Assembly: GCA_035504175.1 (NCBI GenBank)
Contig: DATJSJ010000021.1
Span: 1-14,658, forward strand
Direction of reading: 5' to 3'
Source of the DNA: DATJSJ01 sp035504175
Lineage (GTDB): Bacteria; Pseudomonadota; Alphaproteobacteria; Acetobacterales; Acetobacteraceae
Length of the DNA stretch: 14,658 nt
Numbering within the stretch: the stretch's first letter is position 1; each line of letters starts with the position of its first letter. The notes under the pieces are model-generated. The model did no database searches. It was given only the letters and a program-made list of their open reading frames with translations, and was not told the origin of the DNA. Made by a program: the position numbers and the translations under genes. This document shows positions 7,668-14,285 of this stretch, one piece after another.

Positions 7668-8560
7668 CCTGCCACCTCCCGGCGCCGCACGACGCGGTGC
7701 ACATACGGGATGACCACCGCCGCCGTCGTCAGCAGCAGGATCACCGAGATCGCGCTGCCCGGCCCGAAATCGCCGAGCTGCATCGCCTGGGTGTAGGCCC
7801 AGAGCGCCAGCATCTGTGTCGACTGCGCCGGGCCGCCGCCGGTCATGCCGTAGACGATGTCGAAGGCACGGAAGGAGTTGATCAGCGACAGTACGACGAC
7901 GATGGTCAGGCTCGGCCCGAGCGCGGGCAGCACGACGTAGCGGAAAACCGACCACCGTCCGGCGCCGTCGATCCGCGCCGCCTCCACCAGCACCCGCGGA
8001 ACTCCCTGCAGCCCGGCCAGGAACAGCACCATCGAGAACCCGGCCGATTCCCAGACATAGGCGATGAAGATCGAATAGAGGGCGATGCTGCTGTCGCCGA
8101 GCCAGTCGCGGATCAGCCCGCCGGCCCCGAGTGCGGTCAGCACCTGGTTGAACAGGCCGAAATACGGGTCGTACATCCAGCGCCAGATCGTCGCGACCGC
8201 GATCGGCGCGATGATCACCGGCAGATAGAACACGGCCCGCAGCAGGCTGCGCCCGGGGATGCTCTGGTTCAGCCCGAGGGCGAGAAGAAAGCCGATGCCG
8301 GGCGGCACGATCACCGACAGGACGGTCCAGATCAGCGTGTTGGTCAGCGCTCGCCAGAACACCGGGTCGGCGGTGAAGATCTGCACGTAGTTGGCGAGAC
8401 CGACGAAGGGCTGGGCGGCGGTCAGCCCGTTCCACTTCACGAAGCTGAGCTTGATCACGTCGACCAGCGGGTAGAGCGCCAGCCCGCCGTAGATCAGCAC
8501 CGCCGGCGCCAGCAGCAGCGCCGCCTGCCCCGCCGCACTGTCCCGCAGGCGCCGGCGCAT
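7664..8560 (-). CDS. CUT1-family sugar ABC transporter permease (MalF/UgpA-type)
   Basis: A 298-residue inner-membrane permease. The first membrane helix (LLLAPAVLIYGGLALYPLV, about 14-33) follows a basic MRRRLRD start typical of UgpA/MsmF-type proteins. A membrane domain with FYLPVIIAP and WRWMYDPYFGLFN follows, and the EAA loop lies at about 193-212 (EAARIDGAGRWSVFRYVVLP). The reading frame is open further upstream to a TTG at 8608, which would add 16 residues; GTG codons at 8578 and 8572 are further options. ATG 8560 was preferred because the conserved family pattern begins there, but no ribosome binding site is decisive. It lies just after the binding-protein gene and overlaps the next permease by four bases. 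Confidence 0.92.
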   Translation of the reverse strand: MRRRLRDSAAGQAALLLAPAVLIYGGLALYPLVDVIKLSFVKWNGLTAAQPFVGLANYVQIFTADPVFWRALTNTLIWTVLSVIVPPGIGFLLALGLNQSIPGRSLLRAVFYLPVIIAPIAVATIWRWMYDPYFGLFNQVLTALGAGGLIRDWLGDSSIALYSIFIAYVWESAGFSMVLFLAGLQGVPRVLVEAARIDGAGRWSVFRYVVLPALGPSLTIVVVLSLINSFRAFDIVYGMTGGGPAQSTQMLALWAYTQAMQLGDFGPGSAISVILLLTTAAVVIPYVHRVVRRREVAG

Positions 8561-8612
8561 CGCTCCATGCACCGGCACCGCCGCCGTCCGGATCGAGGAG
8601 GCGCCCAAGCGA

Positions 8613-9851
8613 CTAGTGGTGGCTGGCGATGAAGCCCTGTAGGACCGCTGCCGCCTTGGCGGGCGCCAGATGATCGGTCGCCACGTCGTTGATGACGCGC
8701 CAGTATTCCGTCGTGATGTCGGTCGGGAAGGCCTGGTCGCCGTTCATGAACACGCCGCTGTAGCGGTGGAAGATATCGATCCAGGCGTGGTCCAGCGTGC
8801 CCTTCTCCGAGGGGACGACGTCCTTGTTGACGGAGATCGCGCCGAAGGCACCGAGATGCGCCTGCTGCACCGGCGTCGAGATCAGGTAGTCCAGGAACTT
8901 CGCAGCCAGGTCGGGGTGCTGGCTCTTCGTGCTGATGTAGTTGTACTCGGCGAACCCGTAGAGCCGGTCGGTGCCGGTCGGGAACGGGAACAGACCGTAA
9001 TCGGACTGCGGCTTGCCGTTCTGGGTCAGCTCCCCGACCAGCCAGTCGCCTTCCAGCATCATCGCCGCCCGTCCGGCAAGGAACAGATTGAACGACTGGT
9101 CCTCACCGATGCCCATGAACGGCTTCAGCAGATAGTTCGCGGTCCAGTCGTGCAGCGCCTCGAACGAGGCGGTGGCACAGGGTTCGGTGGTCCAGTCGAG
9201 CTTGCGCGCCATCAGCGCGTCGTGCTTCGCCGCGCCGCACTTGGTCTCCAGAATCACGTCCATCAGGCGCATCAGATGCCAGTTGACCGTGCCGCCGAAG
9301 GTGATCGCCGGAATGCGCGCGGCTTTCAGCTTCGCCGCATCGGCCATGAGTGCCGCGTAGCTCGTCGGCGGCGCGGTGATGCCGGCCTTCGCGAACAGCG
9401 CCTTGTTGTAGTAGAGCGCCTCGCCATGGAACGTGTACGGCACGCCGTAGCGGCCGCCGGGATAGATCCGGGAGAAACTGTCCGCGGCGGGCAGCAGCTC
9501 GTCATCCCACTTGTACTCGGCGTAGTACTTTGCCATGTTGAGGGCGAGCCCCGAGGTGACGAACTCGCCGCCCAGCCCTGGCCCGGCCCAACTGAAGTAG
9601 ATATCCGGCGCCTGGTTGGAGTTGGCGGCGACCCGCAACGCGGCTTTCTGCTCATCGACGCCGCGCGTCTCGAGCTTGATCGTGACGCCGGGATTCTTCG
9701 CCTCGAAGCCGTGGATGATGTCCTGGAACGCCTTGTTGGCCGCGTCGTTGGCGAAGTTCAGGGTCCAGAACCGGATTTCCTGCGCCTGCGCTGGCAAGGC
9801 CAGGGCGCAAAGCAATCCCAATGTCGAAAAGACAGCGCTTCTCCGGCGCAC
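8613..9851 (-). CDS. Extracellular solute-binding protein of a CUT1 sugar transporter
   Basis: A 412-residue periplasmic sugar-binding protein (SBP_bac_1 type). A Sec signal peptide is visible: basic MRRRS, hydrophobic core FSTLGLLCALALP, cleavage after AQA at about residue 23; no lipobox Cys follows. Mature-protein hallmarks are FEAKNPGVTIKLET, APDIYFSWAG, YGVPYTFHGEALYYNKALFAKAG, LFLAGRAAMMLEGDW and PDLAAKFLDYL. The start is GTG at 9851 with GGAGGGA five bases upstream. It is the first gene of the operon and sets substrate specificity for the two permeases and hence for the glycosidase. No gene for the nucleotide-binding subunit lies in the cluster, so a shared MsmK/UgpC-type ATPase from elsewhere is probably used. 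Confidence 0.94.
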   Translation of the reverse strand: MRRRSAVFSTLGLLCALALPAQAQEIRFWTLNFANDAANKAFQDIIHGFEAKNPGVTIKLETRGVDEQKAALRVAANSNQAPDIYFSWAGPGLGGEFVTSGLALNMAKYYAEYKWDDELLPAADSFSRIYPGGRYGVPYTFHGEALYYNKALFAKAGITAPPTSYAALMADAAKLKAARIPAITFGGTVNWHLMRLMDVILETKCGAAKHDALMARKLDWTTEPCATASFEALHDWTANYLLKPFMGIGEDQSFNLFLAGRAAMMLEGDWLVGELTQNGKPQSDYGLFPFPTGTDRLYGFAEYNYISTKSQHPDLAAKFLDYLISTPVQQAHLGAFGAISVNKDVVPSEKGTLDHAWIDIFHRYSGVFMNGDQAFPTDITTEYWRVINDVATDHLAPAKAAAVLQGFIASHH

Positions 9852-9886
9852 GACGTTCCCTCCGTGGCTGTTGCTGTCGCCTCGCT

Positions 9887-9900
9887 CCCGTGATCACGGG
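9887..9900. promoter_or_regulatory. 14-bp palindrome, candidate operator of the sugar operon
   Basis: CCCGTGATCACGGG is a perfect 14-base palindrome lying between the putative -10 box and the GTG start of the binding-protein gene, about 36 bases upstream of the start. Placement downstream of the promoter suits a repressor site or an RNA hairpin in the leader. No regulator gene is adjacent. Confidence 0.4.
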
Positions 9901-9948
9901 GCCACTGCCGCACCCATGCCACGCGTCACCTGAGAAGGCAAGGGACTC

Positions 9949-9977
9949 ATTATACCAGTTTGCCCTCTTCCGCGAAT
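9949..9977 (-). promoter_or_regulatory. Candidate promoter of the sugar uptake operon
   Basis: On the minus strand a perfect TATAAT sits at 9949-9954. The -35 region 17 bases upstream (around 9972-9977, ATTCGC) matches poorly, so activator help or a strong -10-driven promoter is possible. Initiation near 9942 would give a leader of about 90 bases that includes the 14-bp palindrome. Confidence 0.45.
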
Positions 9978-10012
9978 CGATCGATCGGCGCCAATAGAGG
10001 CGGGTGGACGCC

Positions 10013-10861
10013 ATGCCCTTCGACATGTCAGGCGGGGCGAGGGCCCGCCGTGCCGGCGTGAAATGGCTTCGGATCGGCGGCCACCGGCTCGCCGAAGGCG
10101 ACTGCCTTGCGCTCATGCGCCGCCTCGAGGCCGGTTCGATCGATGTCGTGGTGACCTCGCCGCCGTACAATATCGGCGTCGCCTACCGGTCCTATAACGA
10201 CCGGCGGCCGCGGGCCGAATACCTGGCCTGGCTGTCGCAGGTGGGACGGGAGCTCCGCCGCATCCTCAAGGATGACGGCTCGTTCTTCCTGAACGTCGGC
10301 GGCACCAATGCCGATCCCTGGATCGCGATGGAGGCGGCTTCGGCGTTCCGCGACAGCTTCCTGCTGCAGAATCACATCGTCTGGGCGAAATCGATCAGCA
10401 TCGGCGAAGACAGCATCGGACACTTCAAGCCGATCATCAGCCGCCGCTTCCTCAACAACAATCACGAATCAATCTTCCACTTCACCAAGACGGGCGAGGT
10501 GGAGCTGGACCGGCTGGCGGTCGGCGTGCCGTTCAAGGACAAATCGAACATCGCTCGTTGGGGCCACGCGGCCGATCGGCGCTGCGCCGGGAATGTCTGG
10601 TTCATCCCGTATCAGACGGTCCGCTCCAAGGCGCAGAAATACCACCACCCCTCGGGCTTCCCGGTCGAGCTGCCGCAGCGCTGCATCCAGCTTCACGGGG
10701 TGGCGAACGCAGTCGTGCTCGACCCGTTCATGGGCGCGGGGACCACCCTGATCGCGGCGCAACGTGCCGGCGCGACCGCGATCGGCATCGATCTCGACCC
10801 GCACTACGTCGCCGTCGCCGCGGACCGGCTGAAGGCCGAGCTGGCGCATGACACGGGATAG
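10013..10861 (+). CDS. DNA methyltransferase, permuted N4-cytosine/N6-adenine type
   Basis: A 282-residue site-specific DNA methyltransferase (N6_N4_Mtase type). The catalytic motif IV TSPPYNIGV is at about 48-56. The AdoMet-binding motif I VVLDPFMGAGTT follows at about 234-245 with AIGIDLD just after, so the motif order is IV then I as in the beta class. HPSGFPVELPQRCI (about 212-225) is the helix-X equivalent. Between them lie NNNHESIFHFTKTGEVELDRLAVGVPF and GNVWFIPYQT, which look like target-recognition/core blocks of close relatives. SPPY is more often seen in N4-cytosine enzymes but does not settle the methylated base, and specificity is unknown. ATG 10013 has GGTGG five bases upstream; GTG 10004 with AGAGG is an alternative. 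It overlaps the next gene by 14 bases, implying co-expression. Confidence 0.93.
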   Translation: MPFDMSGGARARRAGVKWLRIGGHRLAEGDCLALMRRLEAGSIDVVVTSPPYNIGVAYRSYNDRRPRAEYLAWLSQVGRELRRILKDDGSFFLNVGGTNADPWIAMEAASAFRDSFLLQNHIVWAKSISIGEDSIGHFKPIISRRFLNNNHESIFHFTKTGEVELDRLAVGVPFKDKSNIARWGHAADRRCAGNVWFIPYQTVRSKAQKYHHPSGFPVELPQRCIQLHGVANAVVLDPFMGAGTTLIAAQRAGATAIGIDLDPHYVAVAADRLKAELAHDTG

Positions 10862-11444
10862 GATCACGGTCGTCGAGGCCGAGCTCTCGATCGTCGAGCT
10901 CGCCCGTGCGCTGCGGATCGCGCCGGGCGACGCGATCGAGAAATTCCGCGACCCGCGCGTCGTCTCCTGGTTCGCCGAGATCTGGGGCGAGCGGCTGTTC
11001 GGCTACAAGAAGCACCTCAGCAGCAACCACCCGGGATCGGACGCGGCGATCGATCTCGGCTCGCTCGGCCGCTTCGACATCAGCGTCCGCTGCTTCTGTC
11101 GCAACACGATCAAGTTCCAGAAGTCCAAGTTCATCGGATCGGGCCGCAGCGCGACCGGGGAAGACCTGATCGCCTCGCTCGAGGCCGTGGAGCGGTTCGT
11201 GATCGTCGACCTGCGCCGCTTTCCGCGCCTGCGCTTCGTCCCGCTCGATTCCAAGGCGCTGCTGCGCCTGATCCGGCAGGGCAAGCTCACCGTGTCCGGG
11301 ATTTCGCCGCGGCGCTTCGATACCTGGCTGAACGCAATGTTCGAGGTGACGACGGTGCGCACGGACCTGGCTGGCGGAGTGGCGCTTCCGGACGAGGTGC
11401 CGATGGCCAGGGTTCGGCCACAGAAGGAAGCGGTTCTTTTTTGA
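10848..11444 (+). CDS. Unknown protein paired with the methyltransferase; candidate restriction endonuclease
   Basis: A 198-residue cytoplasmic protein that I do not recognise. Its start overlaps the methyltransferase gene by 14 bases. The central part (about 40-105) has acidic then basic residues in a beta-like setting: E44, HPGSDAAIDL (D65, D69), RFDISVRCF (D77, R81), IKFQKSKFIGSGR (K89, K92, K94). This loosely resembles the acidic-acidic-x-basic layout of PD-(D/E)xK nucleases, but the usual E-x-K is not clear. After it come ERFVIVDLRRFPRLRFVPL (strand-turn-strand) and the basic helix-rich GKLTVSGISPRRFDTWL. A restriction partner is inferred from context and size, not from a recognised fold; a specificity or regulatory protein is possible. 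The last codons and the TGA lie inside a T-rich/A-rich palindrome, so the C-terminus may have been set by insertion of that element. Confidence 0.8.
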   Translation: MTRDRITVVEAELSIVELARALRIAPGDAIEKFRDPRVVSWFAEIWGERLFGYKKHLSSNHPGSDAAIDLGSLGRFDISVRCFCRNTIKFQKSKFIGSGRSATGEDLIASLEAVERFVIVDLRRFPRLRFVPLDSKALLRLIRQGKLTVSGISPRRFDTWLNAMFEVTTVRTDLAGGVALPDEVPMARVRPQKEAVLF

Positions 11445-11455
11445 AAAAAAGAACC
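11432..11455. terminator. Perfect T/A-rich hairpin at the end of the unknown gene
   Basis: Arms GGTTCTTTTTT (11432-11442) and AAAAAAGAACC (11445-11455) flank a two-base loop. It overlaps the final codons and stop of the upstream gene and lies between convergent genes, so it could serve as a terminator; the AT-rich stem and lack of a following T-tract on the plus strand make this uncertain. Confidence 0.5.
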
Positions 11456-11526
11456 AAAAAACTCTTAATACTTTTAGCGCCTATACTAACCGACCGCACG
11501 GAGCCAAACGAATAAAAGTCTTTTTG

Positions 11527-11550
11527 CTTCTTTTTCTTCAGAAAAAGAAG
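11527..11550. terminator. Perfect T/A-rich hairpin after the Tim44-domain gene
   Basis: Arms CTTCTTTTTCT (11527-11537) and AGAAAAAGAAG (11540-11550) flank a two-base loop, 7 bases beyond the stop of the minus-strand Tim44-domain gene. On the minus strand it is followed by CAAAAAGAC rather than a T-tract, so termination is possible but not certain. Confidence 0.45.
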
Positions 11551-11557
11551 TCCGTCC

Positions 11558-12223
11558 TTAAGCACTCCTCGCCGCCGCCAGCCGCCACGCCGGCCCCGCC
11601 TGCGCGCCCCCGAGACTGCGTTCGAAGGTCCAGATATCCGTGATTTCGGTGACCGCATCGGCGCCCGCGACCGGGTTGTTGTCGCGGCCGAGCGTGACGT
11701 TGATCTGGTCGGAGACGAACCGGACGGTGATATCGGCGAGCGCGCCCAGCAGCGTCGCCTCCTCGATCGTGGCGGAGGCGATGTTGCGGATTTCGGTTCG
11801 CTGGGTCTCGCCCGCCGTCTCACGCTGGGAGATGGCCCCGTCGAAGGCCTGGAAGATCTCGTCGGTCAGCAGCGGCCTCAGCCGGCCGCGATCGCCGGCG
11901 GCGAAGGCGGCGACGATCATGCGGAAGGCGTTCTCCGCCCCTTCCAGGAAGCGCTGCGGATCGAAGCTGCGATCGGCCTCCCGGATGCGCGCCAGGCCGC
12001 GGCCTGCGGCGCTCGCCGCGTCGGGCATCGGGCGCGCCTGCGCCACCGGCTCCGCCCGGCCCTCGATCACCGGGCCACGCGGCGCCTCGGCGGCCGGGCG
12101 CTGCGGCTGCGCCGGGCGCTCGTAGCCGGTGCGCCGTCCCAGGATGCTGCGCAGCCGCAGCACCAGGAACGCCGCGATCATCCCGAACAACACCAGATCG
12201 ATCGGGAAGCTGCCGCTGCTCAT
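11558..12223 (-). CDS. Tim44/TimA-domain membrane-anchored protein
   Basis: A 221-residue protein with one N-terminal membrane helix (IDLVLFGMIAAFLVLRL, about 8-24), a Pro/Ala-rich linker (about 35-75), and a C-terminal Tim44-like domain (about 88-217): FDPQRFLEGAENAFRMIVAAFAAGDRGRLRPLLTDEIF, then ITVRFVSDQINVTLGRD and ITDIWTFERSL...PAWRLAA. This layout matches alphaproteobacterial relatives (TimA) of the mitochondrial Tim44 import factor. In bacteria the protein is an inner-membrane protein of incompletely known function. Start ATG 12223 has GAGG four bases upstream; an upstream in-frame start at 12298 would add 25 residues without family support. It is transcribed divergently from the phosphatase gene and converges on the methyltransferase pair. 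Confidence 0.9.
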   Translation of the reverse strand: MSSGSFPIDLVLFGMIAAFLVLRLRSILGRRTGYERPAQPQRPAAEAPRGPVIEGRAEPVAQARPMPDAASAAGRGLARIREADRSFDPQRFLEGAENAFRMIVAAFAAGDRGRLRPLLTDEIFQAFDGAISQRETAGETQRTEIRNIASATIEEATLLGALADITVRFVSDQINVTLGRDNNPVAGADAVTEITDIWTFERSLGGAQAGPAWRLAAARSA

Positions 12224-12332
12224 GAAACCTCGTCCCTTCGCCGCAGACATAGGGTCAACCGTCCATGCGGGCAATCGCGGCGCGCGTGTGGCGCCCATTG
12301 CCGGGGGCGACGGCAGCCCCTAATCCGCCTCC

Positions 12333-12887
12333 ATGATCCTGCTGCGCCATGGCCAGAGCGAATTCAACCGCCATTTCTCCGCGACGCGGCGCGATCCGGG
12401 CATCCGCGACCCGCATCTGACCGACCTCGGCCGGGCTCAGGCGGCCGCCGCGGCGCGGGCGCTGACCGGCCAGCCGATCCGCCGGATTCTGGTCTCCCCC
12501 TACACGCGGGCGCTGCAGACGGCGGAGCCGCTGGCCCGGACGCTCGGCGTGCCGGTGCTGGTCAATCCGGTGGTGCGCGAGCGCTACGCCTTCGCCTGCG
12601 ACATCGGCACGCCGCGGACCGAGCTGGCGCTGGCCTGGCCTGGCCATGATTTCTCGCATATCGACGAGGTGTGGTGGCCGGCGGCCGAGGAGCCCGCGGA
12701 GCAGGTGATCGGCCGCGCCGACCGCTTCCGCGCCGAGATGGCGGCGCTCCCGGATTGGTCGGACACCCTGGTGGTGAGCCATTGGGGGTTCATCCTGGCG
12801 ATGACCGGGACCAGCCTGGAGAATGGGCAATGGCTCCGCTGCGACCCGAACGCACCCGGGCCGCGGAAGATCGACTGGCGGCACTGA
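12333..12887 (+). CDS. Histidine phosphatase (phosphoglycerate mutase-like) family protein
   Basis: A 184-residue cytoplasmic protein of the histidine phosphatase superfamily. RHG at 5-7 carries the phosphorylated H6; SPYTRALQTAE (55-65) supplies R59; E83 in VRERY is the likely proton donor; H150 in VVSHWGF is the second catalytic histidine. The core is complete but short, so it is closer to small phosphoesterases (SixA/CobC-like size) than to glycolytic phosphoglycerate mutase; substrate unknown. ATG 12333 opens directly with the first strand MILLRHG, so no later start is possible, yet no ribosome binding site is visible upstream, suggesting weak or leaderless translation. Confidence 0.92.
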   Translation: MILLRHGQSEFNRHFSATRRDPGIRDPHLTDLGRAQAAAAARALTGQPIRRILVSPYTRALQTAEPLARTLGVPVLVNPVVRERYAFACDIGTPRTELALAWPGHDFSHIDEVWWPAAEEPAEQVIGRADRFRAEMAALPDWSDTLVVSHWGFILAMTGTSLENGQWLRCDPNAPGPRKIDWRH

Positions 12888-12956
12888 GCCGCCCGCCCCT
12901 GCCCGTGCCACCGCGCAGCCGGGACACCCGAGAGACGCCATGACCGCGAGGACGCC

Positions 12957-13583
12957 ATGCCGCTGGACCACTGGCTCGCCTTCACCGCCGCCGCGACGAT
13001 CCTGCTGCTGCTGCCGGGGCCGACCGTGCTGCTGGTCGTGTCGTACGCGCTCGGGCACGGCCGGCGGCCGGCGGCCGCGATCGTCGCCGGCGTGGCGCTG
13101 GGCGACCTCACCGCCATGACCGCCTCGATGGTCGGGCTCGGCGCCGTGCTCGCCGCGTCGGCCGCGCTGTTCACCGCGCTGCGCTGGATCGGCGGCGCGT
13201 ATCTGGTCTGGCTCGGCATCCGGCTCTGGCGCGCGCCGGTGCAGGCGGCCGCCGACGCGCCGGCGCCGCAGACCCGCCTCTCCCGCATGTTCGCGCATGC
13301 CTACGCGGTGACGGCGCTGAACCCGAAAAGCATCATGTTCTTCATCGCCTTCGTGCCGCAGTTCCTGGCCGCGGGGCGGCCGTTCTGGCCGCAGGTCGCC
13401 ATCCTGGTCGCGACCTTCGTGACGCTGGCGGCGCTGAACGCGACCGGCTTCGCCCTGCTCGCCGCCGGCATCCGCACGCGGCTGCGCAGCGCGCGCGTGC
13501 AACGCGCGGTCAACCGCACCGGCGGATCGCTGCTGATCGGTGCCGGGCTGCTGGCGGTGGGGCTGCGGCGGGCGAGCGCCTGA
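12957..13583 (+). CDS. LysE/RhtB-family amino-acid exporter
   Basis: A 208-residue inner-membrane protein with about six hydrophobic segments (roughly 6-28, 40-64, 68-88, 112-138, 146-172, 185-203). Family signatures are LLLLPGPTVLLVVSYALGHG near the N-terminus, the first-repeat tail LRWIGGAYLVWLGIRLWR, and TALNPKSIMFFIAFVPQF at about 120-137. Members export amino acids or related metabolites; the substrate cannot be told. ATG 12957 has GAGGA four bases upstream. It follows the phosphatase by 69 bases on the same strand and may share its transcript. Confidence 0.93.
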   Translation: MPLDHWLAFTAAATILLLLPGPTVLLVVSYALGHGRRPAAAIVAGVALGDLTAMTASMVGLGAVLAASAALFTALRWIGGAYLVWLGIRLWRAPVQAAADAPAPQTRLSRMFAHAYAVTALNPKSIMFFIAFVPQFLAAGRPFWPQVAILVATFVTLAALNATGFALLAAGIRTRLRSARVQRAVNRTGGSLLIGAGLLAVGLRRASA

Positions 13584-13591
13584 GCGGGCCC

Positions 13592-13644
13592 AGTGTCCCG
13601 ATCGTGAAATCCGCTTCAGCGAATTTCACGTGAATCGGGCCACT
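13592..13644. terminator. Long nested hairpin between convergent exporter and ndk genes
   Basis: An inner near-perfect palindrome at 13604-13629 (GTGAAAT-C-CGCT, loop TC, AGCG-A-ATTTCAC, one C/A mismatch) sits inside outer arms AGTG-T-CCCGAT and ATCGGG-C-CACT. It lies 9 bases past the exporter stop and 13 bases past the ndk stop, where a bidirectional terminator is expected. The TGAAATCCGCT core is also of the kind repeated in alphaproteobacterial genomes, so it may be a REP-type element. Confidence 0.55.
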
Positions 13645-13656
13645 GAACTATTGAAT

Positions 13657-14079
13657 CTACCGGACGATCTCGATCGCGGCGAAGAAGTAGGCGATCTCGG
13701 TCGCGGCGTTCTCGGCACTGTCGGAGCCGTGCACGGAATTAGCCTCGATGCTCTCCGCGAACAGGGCGCGGATCGTGCCCGCCTCGGCCTTCTTCGGGTC
13801 GGTGGCACCCATGACCTGGCGGTTCTTCGCGACCGCGGCCTCGCCCTCCAGCACCTGGGCGACGACCGGGCCGGAGATCATGAAGGTGACGAGGTCGCGG
13901 TAGAACGGGCGCTCGGCATGCACGGCGTAGAACGCCTCGGCCTGCGCCTGGGTGAGCTGCAGCCGCTTCTGCGCGACGATGCGCAGCCCGGAGTCTTCCA
14001 GCAGGGCGTTGATGCGGCCGGTCAGGTTGCGACGCGTCGCATCCGGCTTGATGATCGACAGCGTCCGCTCGGTGGCCAT
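13657..14079 (-). CDS. ndk: Nucleoside diphosphate kinase
   Basis: A 140-residue enzyme that transfers the gamma-phosphate of ATP to nucleoside diphosphates through a phosphohistidine, balancing the NTP and dNTP pools in the cytoplasm. All hallmarks are present: ERTLSIIKPDA at the N-terminus (K11 binding phosphate), FYAVHAERPFYRDLV, MISGPVVAQVLEGEAAVAKNRQVMGATDP, and the active-site block NSVHGSDS with H117. Length is standard (E. coli Ndk 143). ATG 14077-14079 has no strong Shine-Dalgarno. It is transcribed alone, converging on the exporter. Confidence 0.98.
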   Translation of the reverse strand: MATERTLSIIKPDATRRNLTGRINALLEDSGLRIVAQKRLQLTQAQAEAFYAVHAERPFYRDLVTFMISGPVVAQVLEGEAAVAKNRQVMGATDPKKAEAGTIRALFAESIEANSVHGSDSAENAATEIAYFFAAIEIVR

Positions 14080-14170
14080 GGGGCGTGTTTCCCTGATGCG
14101 CGTTGGCGGGCGCCATAGACGAGGGATGGCGGGCGGGCAAGGGTTGGGGCGGGGCGGTGGTTCAGGAAGG

Positions 14171-14220
14171 AAGGCCAGGGCTCTGCCCTGGACCCGCTGG
14201 GGCCGTACGGCCCTGGACCC
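14171..14220. repeat. REP-like pair of GC palindromes with 25-bp direct spacing
   Basis: CCAGGGC-TCT-GCCCTGG (14175-14191) is followed by GGGCCGTACGGCCC (14200-14213), and the 10-mer CCCTGGACCC occurs at 14186-14195 and again at 14211-14220. Elements of this style are common between genes in acetic-acid-bacterium-type genomes, as I recall. It lies in the 206-base gap upstream of ndk, at the border to lower-GC DNA. Confidence 0.6.
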
Positions 14221-14285
14221 GACTAAATGACTTTCAAAAAATCCTGGGTTTCTTGAGCATTCTACGCTTGGTATGCAAGTAACGC

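Larger units (their letters stand above)
11432..11550. repeat. Double-hairpin element with imperfect 40-bp inverted ends
   Basis: The left 40 bases (11432-11471) and the reverse complement of the right 41 bases (11510-11550) align throughout: a palindromic hairpin, then C-A5, then an ACTCTTAAT-like or ACTTTTATT-like tail. The whole is a 119-base, AT-rich insert between GC-rich genes. This looks like a small repeated element (REP/MITE-like or a bidirectional terminator cassette). Genome-wide copy number was not examined. Confidence 0.6.

Noticed and set aside
6801..8435. 544-residue frame running through both permease genes
   Set aside because: Only its last 288 residues are permease; the upstream part is the out-of-frame shadow of the other permease, and a GTG with a good ribosome binding site at 7667 marks the real start.
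5126..9893. Series of long plus-strand frames opposite the sugar operon (for example 6657-7796, 7649-8632, 8670-9893)
   Set aside because: All are rich in Arg/His/Gln/Asp, lack recognisable domains and lie opposite well-supported transporter and enzyme genes.
11287..11823. Minus-strand frame reading through the double-hairpin element
   Set aside because: It gives low-complexity KKKKQK/FFKKEP text and overlaps two real genes in other frames.
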